Assembly: GCA_934647195.1 (NCBI GenBank)
Contig: CAKUFD010000004.1
Coordinates: 1-64,000, forward strand
DNA: 64,000 nucleotides
Direction: 5' to 3'
DNA from: an uncultured Collinsella sp.
Lineage (GTDB): Bacteria; Actinomycetota; Coriobacteriia; Coriobacteriales; Coriobacteriaceae
Positions 1 to 9,188 of the stretch are shown here, piece by piece. The position numbers and the translations under genes are program-made. How positions within the stretch are numbered: the first letter of the stretch is position 1; the number at the start of each line of letters is the position of its first letter. The notes under the pieces are model-generated. The model did no database searches, had not been told where the DNA came from, and worked only from the letters and a program-made list of their open reading frames with translations.

Positions 1-1064
1 CGGGCGGGCATGGCGCACTGGTGCGGACGGGAACGATCGATTGGTTGAATTGGGCAATTATCCATTGACGGTAACAGGCAGAGCCTGGCGGTGCAGTCGT
101 CGGCGCGCGCCCGTATCGCCGCGGGGACGTCCGCGCCGGGCGCCGGGGCCTTCGGGCGGGGCGTGCACATCGAGTAGTGCCACGCCGACTCTATCAGCGC
201 CGTCCGGGCGAGCCGGTCGCCCGCCTTGGTGATCCCGCCGCGCCGCTCGGTCTCGCCGCTCGAGCGCTCGGACGGAATGAGCCCGCACCAGCTCGCGAAT
301 GCCGGCGCCGAGCGGAACCTCGTGAAGGAGCCGGCCTCGGCGGCGAGCCTGAAGGCGGTCAGGGCGTCGATCCCCTTGATGCAGGAGAGCGCCTCGACGA
401 CCGGGCGCCAACGCTCCGAGCGCGCGAGGGCGAGGACTTTCTTCTCGAGCTGCCGGCGGTCCGATTCCGCGCACCTCGCGGCCGTGACGTAGTACTCGAA
501 CACGTCGCGCTGCGGGCCCTCGAGCCTGGTCTCGGATATCCACCTCCAGTGGGCGCGCGTCCAGGAGCCCTTCCGCGTGCCGTCGGCGTTGCGCCCGTCC
601 CAGACGCGCCCCAGCCTGATCAGGAACATGTTGAGGCGCTGCCTGGCGCGGCGGTACTCCACGGTGGCGTCGTCGAGGGCGCGGTCGAGGTCCCGGGCGG
701 CCTCGACGGCCGCGTCGGGCAGCGGGACCTCCACGATGTTGTGGGTGGCTAGCATGCGGGCGATGAACTCGGCGTCGCGGCGGTCGTTCTTGCGGCGCGA
801 GTCCGCCGCCGGCCTCTGCATCCTGGAGACGGCGGCGACGGCGCAGTCGAGGCCGAGCTCGCGCAGCTCGCGCGCCATGTGGAAGCCGGTGGGGCCGCTC
901 TCGAAGCAGGCCCTGGGCTCCTCGAACCCGAGGGCCCACTCCGCGATCTCGGAGGCGTCGGTGCCGAAGCTTCGGCGGACGACCTCGCCGGTGAAGGGGT
1001 TGAACGCCGCCGCGGCGACCGATCGCGCGTGGACGTCCAGGCCGATGGAGGTAACATGGGGCAT
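1..1064 (-). CDS. IS110-family transposase, 3' end cut by window edge
   Basis: This is a DEDD transposase of an IS110-type insertion sequence, which moves DNA guided by a structured RNA. The frame reads from ATG at 1064 (preceded by GGGGAGGAGG) and stays open to position 1. The N-terminal RuvC-like domain begins with IGLDVHARS, followed by CFESGPTG and KNDRRDAEFIARMLA. The C-terminal transposase domain shows PSERSSGETERRGGITKAGD near residues 262-282, which includes the expected serine region. After about residue 320 the sequence (LCLLPSMDN) no longer resembles the usual family tail, so the element may be altered there, or the end of the gene may simply lie outside the window. The family call is firm; intactness cannot be judged. 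Confidence 0.85.
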   Translation of the reverse strand, partial: MPHVTSIGLDVHARSVAAAAFNPFTGEVVRRSFGTDASEIAEWALGFEEPRACFESGPTGFHMARELRELGLDCAVAAVSRMQRPAADSRRKNDRRDAEFIARMLATHNIVEVPLPDAAVEAARDLDRALDDATVEYRRARQRLNMFLIRLGRVWDGRNADGTRKGSWTRAHWRWISETRLEGPQRDVFEYYVTAARCAESDRRQLEKKVLALARSERWRPVVEALSCIKGIDALTAFRLAAEAGSFTRFRSAPAFASWCGLIPSERSSGETERRGGITKAGDRLARTALIESAWHYSMCTPRPKAPAPGADVPAAIRARADDCTARLCLLPSMDNCPIQPIDRSRPHQCAMPA

Positions 1065-1200
1065 GGGAAGCCTCCTCCCCGCAGGTGCGGTAAGGGCTAC
1101 CGCACGGGCCGATACTCAAAGCCCATTGTGGCACCCCGAGCCCGCGGAAAGAAGCTGCGCCGCGGGGAGGCGACCTCAATGGCTTTCTCATATCGTCTTA
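1065..1200 (-). ncRNA. candidate IS110 bridge-RNA region (5' non-coding end of the IS)
   Basis: IS110-group elements encode a bridge RNA in the non-coding end upstream of the transposase. These 136 bases have no ORF and hold two strong hairpins. One is an 8-bp perfect stem at 1085-1092/1098-1105. The other is a 7-bp G+C stem at 1141-1147/1160-1166. The position and structure fit the family. The RNA and the left end of the element are inferred, since no target duplication or family alignment was available. Confidence 0.35.
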
Positions 1201-1222
1201 TTAGAATGACTCGTCCGGCTTT

Positions 1223-2254
1223 CTAGTAGAGCTCAAATGCCGAGTCGATGAACTCGTTAAAGCTCCGCTCTTTAAGATTGAAAGATTTTGAGTCACTGTC
1301 ATAATCAAATTCGAGCGACCCATAGGACGCATCGTCATCGTCGACGTCAATTTCGTCCAATGCATCGTTGTATATCTGGCGCACACGTTCTTTTTGAGCA
1401 TCGGTTAGTTCGCCATGGGCGCGAGCTAGCCCCTCGGTATCGAGATAGCCGTTAAGATCCTCGTACAGGGCCTCATCAAAATCATAGGCGCTTGGAACGA
1501 AGTAGTCGAAAAAGACTGAACCGCGGTTGTCGGCGGAGTCGTCATTGTCGGTAAAGGCAAAGACACTGTCCATCTGATAGGTAAAGGCGTATAGCAGCCT
1601 ATCTGCATAATCTGTAGGGTCGATGCCGAGCTCCTCGGCATCGTATCCGTAGGAGTTCTTGAGCTCCTGTGAAAAGTCGCTGCAGATGCGCTCCCGCACA
1701 TGTTCGTTATCTTTCAGGCCGGAAAGAGTTTGGTCGGCGGCATTGAAGACGGTGCGCTCGTCTTCATCTAGCTCGGAAATATCGAGTTCTGCTGCCCGGG
1801 AGGTAGTGGCGGAATCATCATCATGGATAAATGAAGAAAGGCTCGTGTCTTCTAGTTCGCTGCTGGGAAGGGCACAGGCATTGCCGACAATGAAGACCAG
1901 GAGAACGAGGAGGACGATCTTTTTGCCGTTTGTCGGCTTCTTGGGGGAAGGGCGATCTTGGGTTCGGCCGCTTGGCTGGGTGTACTTTTTTGCTTCGCTA
2001 CCGGTTGCTTCAAAGGTCTTCAACCAGGAAAAGGCGGCTCGCTTGGGGGCGGTGACAGAGCCGTTGCCAGGTGTGCGGCTGGAAGTGTCGTCGGTGGGGG
2101 CACGATACGCATCGGGGCGTTTTCTTGGCGCGGAGTAATCCTTGTCGGCAAATGAGCATGCATCGCCCGCGAAATCGTCGGGTAGCGTGTCTTCTGGCAT
2201 CACGGGCTCGCCGGCATTGAACGGGTCGATATTCGAATCGTGACGGGTTCTCAT
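1223..2254 (-). CDS. membrane-anchored hypothetical protein, acidic extracellular domain
   Basis: I do not recognise the family. The 343-residue protein starts at ATG 2254 because GGAG lies 6 nt upstream and a TATACT -10-like box sits at 2288-2293; the frame is open further upstream without a better start. Residues 1-110 are polar, proline-rich and probably disordered and cytoplasmic. One transmembrane segment ([17 protein letters not shown], about 113-129) follows a KK pair. The remaining 210 residues are very acidic ([18 protein letters not shown]) and would lie outside the cell. The gene is monocistronic and converges on the transposase region. Its function is unknown. Confidence 0.75.
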   Translation of the reverse strand: MRTRHDSNIDPFNAGEPVMPEDTLPDDFAGDACSFADKDYSAPRKRPDAYRAPTDDTSSRTPGNGSVTAPKRAAFSWLKTFEATGSEAKKYTQPSGRTQDRPSPKKPTNGKKIVLLVLLVFIVGNACALPSSELEDTSLSSFIHDDDSATTSRAAELDISELDEDERTVFNAADQTLSGLKDNEHVRERICSDFSQELKNSYGYDAEELGIDPTDYADRLLYAFTYQMDSVFAFTDNDDSADNRGSVFFDYFVPSAYDFDEALYEDLNGYLDTEGLARAHGELTDAQKERVRQIYNDALDEIDVDDDDASYGSLEFDYDSDSKSFNLKERSFNEFIDSAFELY

Positions 2255-2392
2255 GGTGCACTCCAGGATCGCATTACCTTGGGGCTTAGTATACCGTGTG
2301 CCGCGCGTTTCGATGTAAGGCCGCTGATAGCAAAAAGGCCCAACGCGGGGAGCGGCAGGCCTTGTCATCATCGAAATTGGCGACGTGAATGT

Positions 2393-2557
2393 CTAGAGGT
2401 CCCAGTCGTCATCTTCGCTGGGGCCGCGGTCTACATACATCTTGCTCGTGCGCTTCTCGAGGATAAACGCAACCAGCCCGATGACGAGAATGCCGACAAC
2501 AAAGAGAATGCCCACGCCCTCACGCGTGCCGAACAAAAAGGAAAAAAACGTGTCCAT
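2393..2557 (-). CDS. 54-residue single-pass membrane protein
   Basis: This short ORF begins [10 protein letters not shown] and has one hydrophobic segment ([18 protein letters not shown], about residues 15-33), then a positively charged KR stretch and an acidic tail ending DDDWDL. GAAGGTGAG lies about 8 nt before the start, a good ribosome site. It sits alone between the membrane-anchored gene and serS, divergent from serS. No family is recognised. The coding call rests on the ribosome site, the sensible membrane topology and the basic residues after the hydrophobic segment. Confidence 0.6.
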   Translation of the reverse strand: MDTFFSFLFGTREGVGILFVVGILVIGLVAFILEKRTSKMYVDRGPSEDDDWDL

Positions 2558-2689
2558 CCAGCCATCTCACCTTCTGGGGGTCAAGTCAAACTGTCCATAA
2601 GTATATACTTGCGAGAGCAATGGTATATTGCCAACCTGAATACACATCGCGGTGCCGGCGCGGCGCCAGCGCGGTACAACGGAGGAAGT

Positions 2690-3973
2690 ATGCTCGATAT
2701 CAAATTCGTTCGGGAGAATCCCGATGCTATCGACGAGGCCATGGCCAATCGCCAGACTTCGTGGGATCGTCAGAAGTTCTTTGAGATGGATGACGAGCGT
2801 CGTCAGGTCATCGTCGAGGTCGAGGAGCTCCAGGCTACGCGCAACGCTGAGTCCAAGAAGATCGGCGCCCTGATGAAGGAGGGCAAGAAGGACGAGGCCG
2901 AGGCTGCCAAGGAGGCCGTGCGCGAGGTTAACGAGAAGATCGACGGCCTGGCCGACCGCCGCACCCAGATCGAGGCCGACCTGTACGATTTCATGGCGCA
3001 CCTCCCCAACATTCCGTGCGAGGCCACCCCGTATGGCAAGGATGAGGACGAGAACATCGAGCGCCGCCGCTGGGGCACCCCACGCGAGTTCGATTTTGAG
3101 TTCAAGGCGCACTGGGACCTGGGCACCGACCTCAACATCCTCGATTTCGATCGCGGCAATAAGCTTTCGGGCAGCCGTTTTACCGTTCTTGGCGGTGCTG
3201 GTGCTCGTCTTGAGCGTGCGCTCATCAACTTCTTTGTGGATACGCATACGAGCCGCGGTTTCAAAGAGTGGTGGCCGCCCATCGTTGTTAAGCGCCAGAC
3301 CATGTTCGGCACGGGCCAGCTGCCCAAGTTCGAGGATGACGCTTACCACGTCTCGGGCGACAATTTCTTGATCCCCACTGCCGAGGTTGTGCTCACCAAC
3401 CTGCACGCTGGCGAGGTGCTCGACGCCGACACACTGCCGCGTCGCTACACCGCCTTTACCCCGTGCTTCCGCGAGGAGGCCGGCTCTGCTGGTCGCGATA
3501 CCCGCGGCATCATTCGCCAGCATGAGTTCGACAAGGTCGAGATGGTCAAGTTCGCCAAGCCCGAGGAATCCGATGCTGAACTCGAGAGCATGACCGCCGA
3601 GGCCGAGTATCTGCTGCAGCAGCTGGGCCTTCCGTACCGCGTGATCAGCCTGTGCACGGGCGACCTGGGCTTTTCGGCCCGCCAGACCTATGACGTTGAG
3701 GTTTGGCTGCCCAGCTACAACGCTTACAAGGAGATTTCGTCCTGCTCTAACTGCGGAGACTTCCAGGCGCGTCGCGCCAACATCAAGTACCGCGACCCCG
3801 CCAACTTCAAGGGCTCGCGCTATCTGCACACTCTGAACGGCTCCGGCTTGCCGGCCGGCCGCACCATGGCGGCCATTCTGGAGAACTACCAGAACGAGGA
3901 CGGCACGGTTACGATTCCCGAGGTGCTGCGTCCCTACATGGGCGGCATGGAGAAGATCGTGCCCGAGGCATAA
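2690..3973 (+). CDS. serS: seryl-tRNA synthetase
   Basis: SerRS charges tRNA-Ser with serine in the cytosol. The 427-residue length is normal for the bacterial enzyme. I chose ATG 2690 because GGAGG at 2681-2685 precedes it and the protein then starts [14 protein letters not shown] as in the family; the frame is open further upstream but has no homologous sequence there. Residues 1-110 form the long antiparallel coiled-coil arm that grips the tRNA-Ser variable arm. Class II motif 2 is seen at [17 protein letters not shown] and motif 3 at [20 protein letters not shown] terminator follows at 4001, so the gene is monocistronic. Confidence 0.97.
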   Translation: MLDIKFVRENPDAIDEAMANRQTSWDRQKFFEMDDERRQVIVEVEELQATRNAESKKIGALMKEGKKDEAEAAKEAVREVNEKIDGLADRRTQIEADLYDFMAHLPNIPCEATPYGKDEDENIERRRWGTPREFDFEFKAHWDLGTDLNILDFDRGNKLSGSRFTVLGGAGARLERALINFFVDTHTSRGFKEWWPPIVVKRQTMFGTGQLPKFEDDAYHVSGDNFLIPTAEVVLTNLHAGEVLDADTLPRRYTAFTPCFREEAGSAGRDTRGIIRQHEFDKVEMVKFAKPEESDAELESMTAEAEYLLQQLGLPYRVISLCTGDLGFSARQTYDVEVWLPSYNAYKEISSCSNCGDFQARRANIKYRDPANFKGSRYLHTLNGSGLPAGRTMAAILENYQNEDGTVTIPEVLRPYMGGMEKIVPEA

Positions 3974-4000
3974 GGCTTCTTGCAAACATATCGCACGATT

Positions 4001-4034
4001 GGCGGCGGGGTCCTGTGGGACTCCGCCGCTTTTG
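4001..4034 (+). terminator. rho-independent terminator of serS
   Basis: A G+C stem with one arm at 4001-4013 (ggcggcggggtcc) and the other running to 4030, with a short loop, is followed by TTTT, 28 bases after the serS stop. Confidence 0.8.
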
Positions 4035-4160
4035 TCTGTCGTGCATTTTTGCGACGGTTCGGCGGGTGTTTAGCTGTAAGAAAAAGTAGCTCATCTGCGT
4101 GAGCGGCCCTGTATCGAACATGTTTCCCTTCCCATAAGCCGGGAAGGGCGGGGTCAAAAC

Positions 4161-4203
4161 AAAAAAGGCCCGATTCCCCCGGGGGAGGCGGGAATCGGGC
4201 TTT
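4161..4203 (-). terminator. terminator of the downstream lipoprotein gene
   Basis: A perfect 11-bp stem (4168-4178/4190-4200) is followed on the minus strand by a T-rich run (ttttttgtttt). It lies 64 bases past the stop of the 4267-4914 gene. On the plus strand it has only three T residues. Confidence 0.85.
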
Positions 4204-4266
4204 GCTCGCGCACTCAGGCTGCGCTGCGGGCTACTCTGTGTGCTGCATCATGCCGTGGGCGTGGCG

Positions 4267-4914
4267 TTACTCTCTCGCGCCGGAGATGACGAGTCCGTTC
4301 TCCTCGCAGAGGTCCTTGATGCTAATGTCTTTCGCCTCAAGCTTCTTTTCCTCAAGATCTTCCTCACAGAACTCGATGGACTCGAGGAATGCCTTGCAGG
4401 CGGGATCGTCGGTGGTCGCCATGAAGAGGGTGATCTCGACGCTTCTGCCGGAGTTGGGGATGTCGGTCACGAGGTGCATGCTCGGCGTCTTGTGCCAGGT
4501 GAAGTTGACGGTCTTCCAGGTGTACCTGCCAATGGTCACGTCTTCTCCGCGCTCATAGCCATCGCGCTCCGAGTCTCTGTTGGCAACCTCCTCAGCGTCC
4601 TTTGTGGAGCTTACGCCAAAGGAAATGACCTTGTTGCTGTCCTCGATGCCGTTGAAGAGAATCTCGGATACATTGCCGTCACTTCCGCTGCGCGCCCATA
4701 CGTCATAGCCCTCGGGTGCGTAGGCCTTGAACCACGTAAAATCGATGCGGTCGTCAGCGGGTTTCTCGGGCTCCTTCTTTTCGGTCGTCTTTGCTGCGGA
4801 GCTGCCGGCACTGCCGGCAGGCTTGGCGGCATTGCCACCGTTGCAGCCCATCAGGGCCATGCTCAGGGCAAGAGCCGCGACACATACCGCCAGTAACTTC
4901 TTGGTGATCTTCAT
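4267..4914 (-). CDS. lipoprotein, paralogue A
   Basis: This is a 215-residue secreted lipoprotein. The signal peptide MKITKKLLAVCVAALALSMA ends in the lipobox LMGC, so Cys24 would be lipidated. A Gly/Ala/Lys-rich linker leads to a conserved domain with DFTWFKAYAPEGYDVW, DVTIGRYTWKTVNFTW and SIKDLCEENGL near the C-terminus. The protein upstream at 5007-5639 is a clear paralogue with the same domain order and near-identical signal peptide, so the pair arose by tandem duplication. A terminator follows at 4161. The substrate is unknown; a cell-surface binding role is only a guess. Confidence 0.85.
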   Translation of the reverse strand: MKITKKLLAVCVAALALSMALMGCNGGNAAKPAGSAGSSAAKTTEKKEPEKPADDRIDFTWFKAYAPEGYDVWARSGSDGNVSEILFNGIEDSNKVISFGVSSTKDAEEVANRDSERDGYERGEDVTIGRYTWKTVNFTWHKTPSMHLVTDIPNSGRSVEITLFMATTDDPACKAFLESIEFCEEDLEEKKLEAKDISIKDLCEENGLVISGARE

Positions 4915-4956
4915 AGGTTCCCGTCCTTTCTTGCTCGTCCCTCTCCGCTTATCCTG

Positions 4957-4983
4957 CAGATCGTTGTGTGGGGCAACGATCTG
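4957..4983. promoter_or_regulatory. 10-bp perfect inverted repeat upstream of lipoprotein A
   Basis: Arms at 4957-4966 and 4974-4983 are perfectly complementary with a 7-nt loop. The element lies 43 bases upstream of the lipoprotein A start. A weaker version with the same tcgttgtgtgg core lies at 5687-5704, 48 bases upstream of lipoprotein B. No T run follows, so an operator or 5'UTR hairpin seems likelier than a terminator. Confidence 0.45.
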
Positions 4984-5006
4984 TCTTACCCAGAAGAACT
5001 ACGGGG

Positions 5007-5639
5007 CTACTTTCCCGGCTTGTACTCGGTGAGACCGTTTTCCTTGCACAGGTCTGTGATGCTGATGTTCTTGGCCTCGTTGTGCGCCTCTTCAAGGTTC
5101 TCGGGGAACTCGAGGGACTCGAGGAACGCCTTGACGGCCGGGTCGTCGGGGGTTGTCATGAACAGGTAGATAACAACGCTTTGGCCGGTGTCGGGAATCT
5201 CGGCGATCAGCTCGACGCTCGGCGTCTTGTTCCAGGTGAAGTTGACGGTCTTCCAGGTGTAGTTGCCAATGGTGATGTCCTCGCCTGCGGTATAGCCGTC
5301 GCTGTCGGTTTCGTCTGCAACGAGCGTCTCGGCGTCGTCGGATTCGACGTCAAAGGAGATGGATTTGTCGCTCTCTTCGACATTCTTGAAGCAGATGCTG
5401 CCAACGAAGCCGCCGTCACCGCTGTCGGACCAGATGTCATAGCCCTCGGGCACGCTGGCCTTGAACCAGGTAAAGTCGACGCGGTCGTCGGCGGGCTTGT
5501 TTGATCCCTTTTGCTCGGCGGTGCCTGTGGAGGCGCTTCCGCCGCCCGAAGAGCTGGTGCCGCTGTTGCAGCCCATCAGGGCCATGCTCAGGGTAAGGGC
5601 TGCGACACACACCGCCAGTAGCCTCTTGGAGATCTTCAT
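5007..5639 (-). CDS. lipoprotein, paralogue B
   Basis: This 210-residue lipoprotein has the signal peptide MKISKRLLAVCVAALTLSMA and lipobox LMGC (Cys24), then a Ser/Gly-rich linker. The mature domain shows DFTWFKASVPEGYDIW, DITIGNYTWKTVNFTW and SITDLCKENGL, aligning along its length with the downstream paralogue. The sequences differ most in the linker and the C-terminal tail. The 92-base gap to the next gene has the hairpin at 4957-4983 but no clear terminator, so the two could be co-transcribed. The function is unknown. Confidence 0.85.
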   Translation of the reverse strand: MKISKRLLAVCVAALTLSMALMGCNSGTSSSGGGSASTGTAEQKGSNKPADDRVDFTWFKASVPEGYDIWSDSGDGGFVGSICFKNVEESDKSISFDVESDDAETLVADETDSDGYTAGEDITIGNYTWKTVNFTWNKTPSVELIAEIPDTGQSVVIYLFMTTPDDPAVKAFLESLEFPENLEEAHNEAKNISITDLCKENGLTEYKPGK

Positions 5640-5978
5640 GGGTCCTTGTCCTTTCGTGCGCGTTCCATTTCATTTGGGACCATGGGTCGTTGTGTGGATC
5701 AACGGGTGCCGCCATGGGTCCTTCTCACTTACGAGCCTATCGGCCGGGGGCTATTTTGGAAGCGCCTTGGGTCCCGAATGCATCGTGCAAAGCGTCACTC
5801 ACGTCCCATTTGTGAAAATGAAGGCGTGATGCGAAATCAATTGGGGGACACGGTTAGATCGGATGCCTTATCTACCTGCGCTTTGCTCATCTTGTATGTG
5901 GGCAGCAAAAATTTTTTGACTTTTAGAAAAGTTTTTCTTGACGCGACCTGGGGGCGATGGCATTATAAATAGCGCGCT
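5640..5978. other. intergenic region with tRNA-Arg promoter
   Basis: I see no gene in these 339 bases. The left end carries the shared hairpin core at 5687-5704 upstream of lipoprotein B. The right end carries a promoter for tRNA-Arg: TTGACG at 5938-5943 and CATTATAAAT at 5961-5970, giving 17 bp spacing to CATTAT or 20 bp to TATAAA. An A+T-rich stretch (5907-5937) precedes it, like an UP element. Confidence 0.5.
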
Positions 5979-6055
5979 GCGGCATTAGCTCAGCTGGATA
6001 GAGCGTTTGACTACGAATCAAAAGGTCATAGGTTCGAATCCTATATGCCGCACCA
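5979..6055 (+). tRNA. tRNA-Arg (anticodon ACG), CCA encoded
   Basis: The acceptor stem pairs GCGGCAT with ATGCCGC (6045-6051). The anticodon arm is TTTGA-CTACGAA-TCAAA, giving ACG, whose A34 is normally edited to inosine to read CGN codons. The T arm contains GGTTCGAATCC. The discriminator is A and CCA is encoded (6053-6055). Confidence 0.97.
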
Positions 6056-6067
6056 ACCGAATGTTAG

Positions 6068-6094
6068 GCCTCCAGCAATGGGGGCTTTTCTTTT
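6068..6094 (+). terminator. terminator after tRNA-Arg
   Basis: A 6-bp stem (6068-6073/6080-6085) with a 6-nt loop is followed by TTTTCTTTT. Confidence 0.75.
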
Positions 6095-6222
6095 ATCGCG
6101 GTTCTTTGTTCTGCTTGAGATATGCCCGATGGCGTTGATTTCGTCTTACTCATGGCAACTTGAATGTGACGTGGGGCTCAAGCTCGGTTCCGGATTTTCT
6201 TGCATGGCAAGTCTTCCGAAAT

Positions 6223-6413
6223 GGTGGAAAAATCAAAATATGTACGATGACCCTGCTCGTTTTAGATATGCATAGCCTTCGGGGCGGATTGTAAGGCCCT
6301 CGTGACGATTATGAGCGCTGTTCTTGATCGCCACGAGGGCCATTGGGCCCTTGATAGCTTGAAAAAAGCTTGAAAACGTCCTTCCGAATCGTACATATTT
6401 TGATTTTTCCACC
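6223..6413. repeat. 191-bp element bounded by perfect 26-bp inverted repeats
   Basis: The 26 bases at 6223-6248 are the exact reverse complement of 6388-6413. Inside lies a second perfect 10-bp inverted repeat (6295-6304/6332-6341) and smaller AAGCTT-centred hairpins. No flanking duplication of target bases is obvious. No convincing gene occupies 6095-6652, and the remainder of that gap shows nothing else. The shape fits a palindromic mobile element (MITE-like) or a large regulatory RNA structure. An 87-codon minus-strand frame crosses the right arm but has no ribosome site and begins outside the element, so I do not call it a gene. Confidence 0.6.
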
Positions 6414-6652
6414 AGAACGGATGGGTCGACCTGCGGGAAAGCTAAAGTTGCTCGAGTGGACCATTTTTTATTCAAATCGACTACCGTTTTATACATTTAC
6501 GCTGTTCGCGAGGTGGGCGTCCCCGTCCCCCGTGCCCAAAGCCACCGACTGCCGGACGTCTTGCGACCGGGATTTGGCATCGAACGTATGATGAGTGTGG
6601 AACATTTCGCTGCCAGCACATTACCGGTGGCCTAAACAAGAAGGACGAGGCA

Positions 6653-9085
6653 ATGCAGGCAGCTCATTACAAACTGGGCCTACTGACAGGAAAAAAGCGT
6701 TTCACGCATATGCCCGAGCAGCTCGATGATGAAACGTACGGCACGATTTCCGGCGCGTTTGGCAAGGACGCTCAGGAGGCCTGTTACGTTGTTCGATTTG
6801 TTGGCCGGTCACAGGTCGAGATTTTGGGCTACGTCAACATGTCCGGCGAGGTGTACCGCACATGCGCTCCGGTGAAGGACGCAGCGCTTCCGGACGCTCC
6901 CGATCTGGTGATTCGAAAAAGCCCCGATGCAGAGTCGGGGTCGATTAGCGTGCTTGATGAGCATGGGCACTTGCGTCGCATTTCCCGCTTCAAAGGTGCC
7001 GTAGACGGCACGATGCGTGAGAGCGCCGACGAACCTACCTGGAATTCGAAGCGCAGCCTTCGCTATGGTGACTTCATGGCATCTCTCTACCTGCGCTATT
7101 GCATATTTGGCACGCCGGGTATCGGCGTCCTCGCCTCTGGAAGCTCGAATGCCGAGCACGAACGCTTTGATATCGAGATGCGGACGCTTGATGAGCCTGT
7201 CGAGCTCTTCCGTGGCTTCGCATCCGCCTCGCTGCCGGATGCCATCGATGCACTGCTGTATCGCATCGAGAGCAATCAAAATCCCTGCGGCCTGGAGCTG
7301 TACGCAAAGCGCCTGATGGGCGAGGTCGATCTTCCCTGCTTGCGCACATGCTCGGTAAAAACGACGCTCACGCTCGCGCGTATCGAGCGCACGCGCAGCT
7401 TCTTTATCAACTTCGAACGCTCGGGGTTGTCTCGTCACGAGGTGGAGACGGTGCTTTCCGTCGAGACGGTTCTGAACCGTCTTTCCCGCGTACTCGATCG
7501 CATGGGAGCAGGCATGGCTCCTGCCTCCATATCGCCAAGTGAAGAAGATTGCTCGAGGATCGACCGCCGCATCTTCGATGAGATGACGGGGCAGGTAGCG
7601 CAGCTACTGAAGCAGCTGTCGGAACCAAATCCATGGGCGAAGCCGGGAACAGTTCAATGCATGCCCGGGGGAGAATGGGATGTCCGCACGCGATTTGCGC
7701 GCCTCGCGGAGGGGATCAACATCGTCACACGCCTCGACTATCGGTTTGATGTCGACGTATCCCGCGGTGCCATGCGCGTACAGTTCATGCAGCCACCTTG
7801 TGCCGCCATGCCTCGTTCGTTCTATGACGAGCATGCGGGCAAGTGGGCAGAATACGATGAGAATGGAATTCGAGAGCTGCGCGCGGAGCTTCTATCGCGC
7901 GTAGTCCTGACGCTGGCGGCGGCCTGTTTTGTTGCGGGGCTCAACATTGAGCGCTGTCTTGTGCAGGTCGATCCACTGCCCGAAGACGAGCAGTCCGAGA
8001 AGATGTCCCCAGTGCGCATCTACGAGTTTATGCGCTCGGCGTATATGGCCAAGTGGCGTGAAGTCGCCAAACAGCTCGAGGCCAAGCCATTCGAAGGTTC
8101 TCCTTGCCGAGAGGCGTTGGAAGACTCGATATATGCTGGTGAGGAGGCTTGGCCTGCGGCCGATGAGCGCAAGGTGGCGCCGGTGGACGATACGCGCGTG
8201 CTTCCGGAATCGTTACGCTCATTGCTTTTAGCTGATACTGCTGCAGAACTTGAGGTGATGGAGGCTCCCGATGACCCTCATGTCAAGCGAGTGGTGGAGC
8301 TCCGGGCGCTTACGCATACCGACCCCGTTGCAGCGGCGGAGGGTTTTGCCAAGCTCGTCGATGAACTTGAGGCGGCATGTGCATTAAAGGAGCTTGCGGC
8401 AACGGGGCCGGTTGAGTCTCAGTTCTGTGAGAATTACCTTGCGCGTCTGGTGCTTCCCCTTACGGAGGAGGACAGCGATATTCGCGTGCTGCGCGTGCCG
8501 GATGCCCTTTACTTTGCCCAGTATGAGCTGTGCAATCTCTATACGCAGGCAGGAGATTTGGAAGCCTTGTTGCCACAGGCGCGCAAGCTCTACGATATGG
8601 CGAAGTCCTCCATGCAGGCGCATTTTTCGCTCATCAACGTTCTTGCCCAGCTTGAGCGCTTTGAAGAGGTCGTTGAGGTGGGGAAGCACGCGGCGCGCCT
8701 CGCGCACGACCGCGCTTCCATCGGTTACCTGTTCTATCGTATAGCGTTTGCGTATTGGAACCTGGGCGATAGGCAAATGGCGCTGGCGTGTTATCGGCTG
8801 ATTCCGCGCGGTGAGGAGATCGGACCTACGGCGCAGGAGGAAATGCAGGCGCTCATGTCCGAGATGAAGGTTTCGGAGCCGCCTGCGTTTGAGGATGCGG
8901 TTGCTACTATCGAGCGGGCGGGAATTGCCCTGCCGCCTACCGAAGAAGTTTCGAACTTCATTGCCGATTTGGCGGTCCTGCTGGTTGACAATGGCTTTTT
9001 CTTCTTGGGTACGCGCTGCGTGTACCAGATGTGGTACGCGCGCGGCAGCGACGACTTGAGCGTGCTGAGCAAGTCTTTGCAGTAG
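6653..9085 (+). CDS. large hypothetical protein with C-terminal TPR-like repeats
   Basis: The 810-residue protein starts at ATG 6653 after GGACGAGG. It has no signal peptide or transmembrane segment and so is probably cytosolic. The first 480 residues are a mixed alpha/beta region I do not recognise. Residues about 540-760 are helical and read like tetratricopeptide repeats (for example ALYFAQYELCNLYTQAGDLE, SIGYLFYRIAFAYWNLGDRQ), suggesting protein-protein contacts. It stands alone between two tRNA genes. Its codon use resembles the host genes, so it is probably ancestral. The role is unknown. Confidence 0.8.
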   Translation: MQAAHYKLGLLTGKKRFTHMPEQLDDETYGTISGAFGKDAQEACYVVRFVGRSQVEILGYVNMSGEVYRTCAPVKDAALPDAPDLVIRKSPDAESGSISVLDEHGHLRRISRFKGAVDGTMRESADEPTWNSKRSLRYGDFMASLYLRYCIFGTPGIGVLASGSSNAEHERFDIEMRTLDEPVELFRGFASASLPDAIDALLYRIESNQNPCGLELYAKRLMGEVDLPCLRTCSVKTTLTLARIERTRSFFINFERSGLSRHEVETVLSVETVLNRLSRVLDRMGAGMAPASISPSEEDCSRIDRRIFDEMTGQVAQLLKQLSEPNPWAKPGTVQCMPGGEWDVRTRFARLAEGINIVTRLDYRFDVDVSRGAMRVQFMQPPCAAMPRSFYDEHAGKWAEYDENGIRELRAELLSRVVLTLAAACFVAGLNIERCLVQVDPLPEDEQSEKMSPVRIYEFMRSAYMAKWREVAKQLEAKPFEGSPCREALEDSIYAGEEAWPAADERKVAPVDDTRVLPESLRSLLLADTAAELEVMEAPDDPHVKRVVELRALTHTDPVAAAEGFAKLVDELEAACALKELAATGPVESQFCENYLARLVLPLTEEDSDIRVLRVPDALYFAQYELCNLYTQAGDLEALLPQARKLYDMAKSSMQAHFSLINVLAQLERFEEVVEVGKHAARLAHDRASIGYLFYRIAFAYWNLGDRQMALACYRLIPRGEEIGPTAQEEMQALMSEMKVSEPPAFEDAVATIERAGIALPPTEEVSNFIADLAVLLVDNGFFFLGTRCVYQMWYARGSDDLSVLSKSLQ

Positions 9086-9144
9086 GTTGAGCATGGCGTC
9101 GCTGTGTATCTGCAGGGGAATTCTGAAGACTTGAATTTCTCTTC

Positions 9145-9174
9145 TTGTACTGTTGGGGTCGAGTAGGGTATGAT
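9145..9174 (+). promoter_or_regulatory. promoter of tRNA-Ser
   Basis: TTGTAC (9145-9150) and TATGAT (9169-9174) are separated by 18 bp and end 14 bases before the mature tRNA. Confidence 0.6.
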
Positions 9175-9188
9175 ATTACGGCTGTTAC

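Noticed and set aside
58..1191. 377-codon minus-strand frame overlapping the transposase
   Set aside because: The frame one base away carries all IS110 motifs and a proper ribosome site; this one is Arg/Gly/Pro-rich shadow sequence.
2580..2689. T-box riboswitch upstream of serS
   Set aside because: The leader is only about 110 bases with no T-box sequence, no specifier stem and no terminator.
6233..6496. 87-codon minus-strand frame crossing the inverted-repeat element
   Set aside because: It has no ribosome site, spans the right arm of the palindrome and matches no family I recognise.
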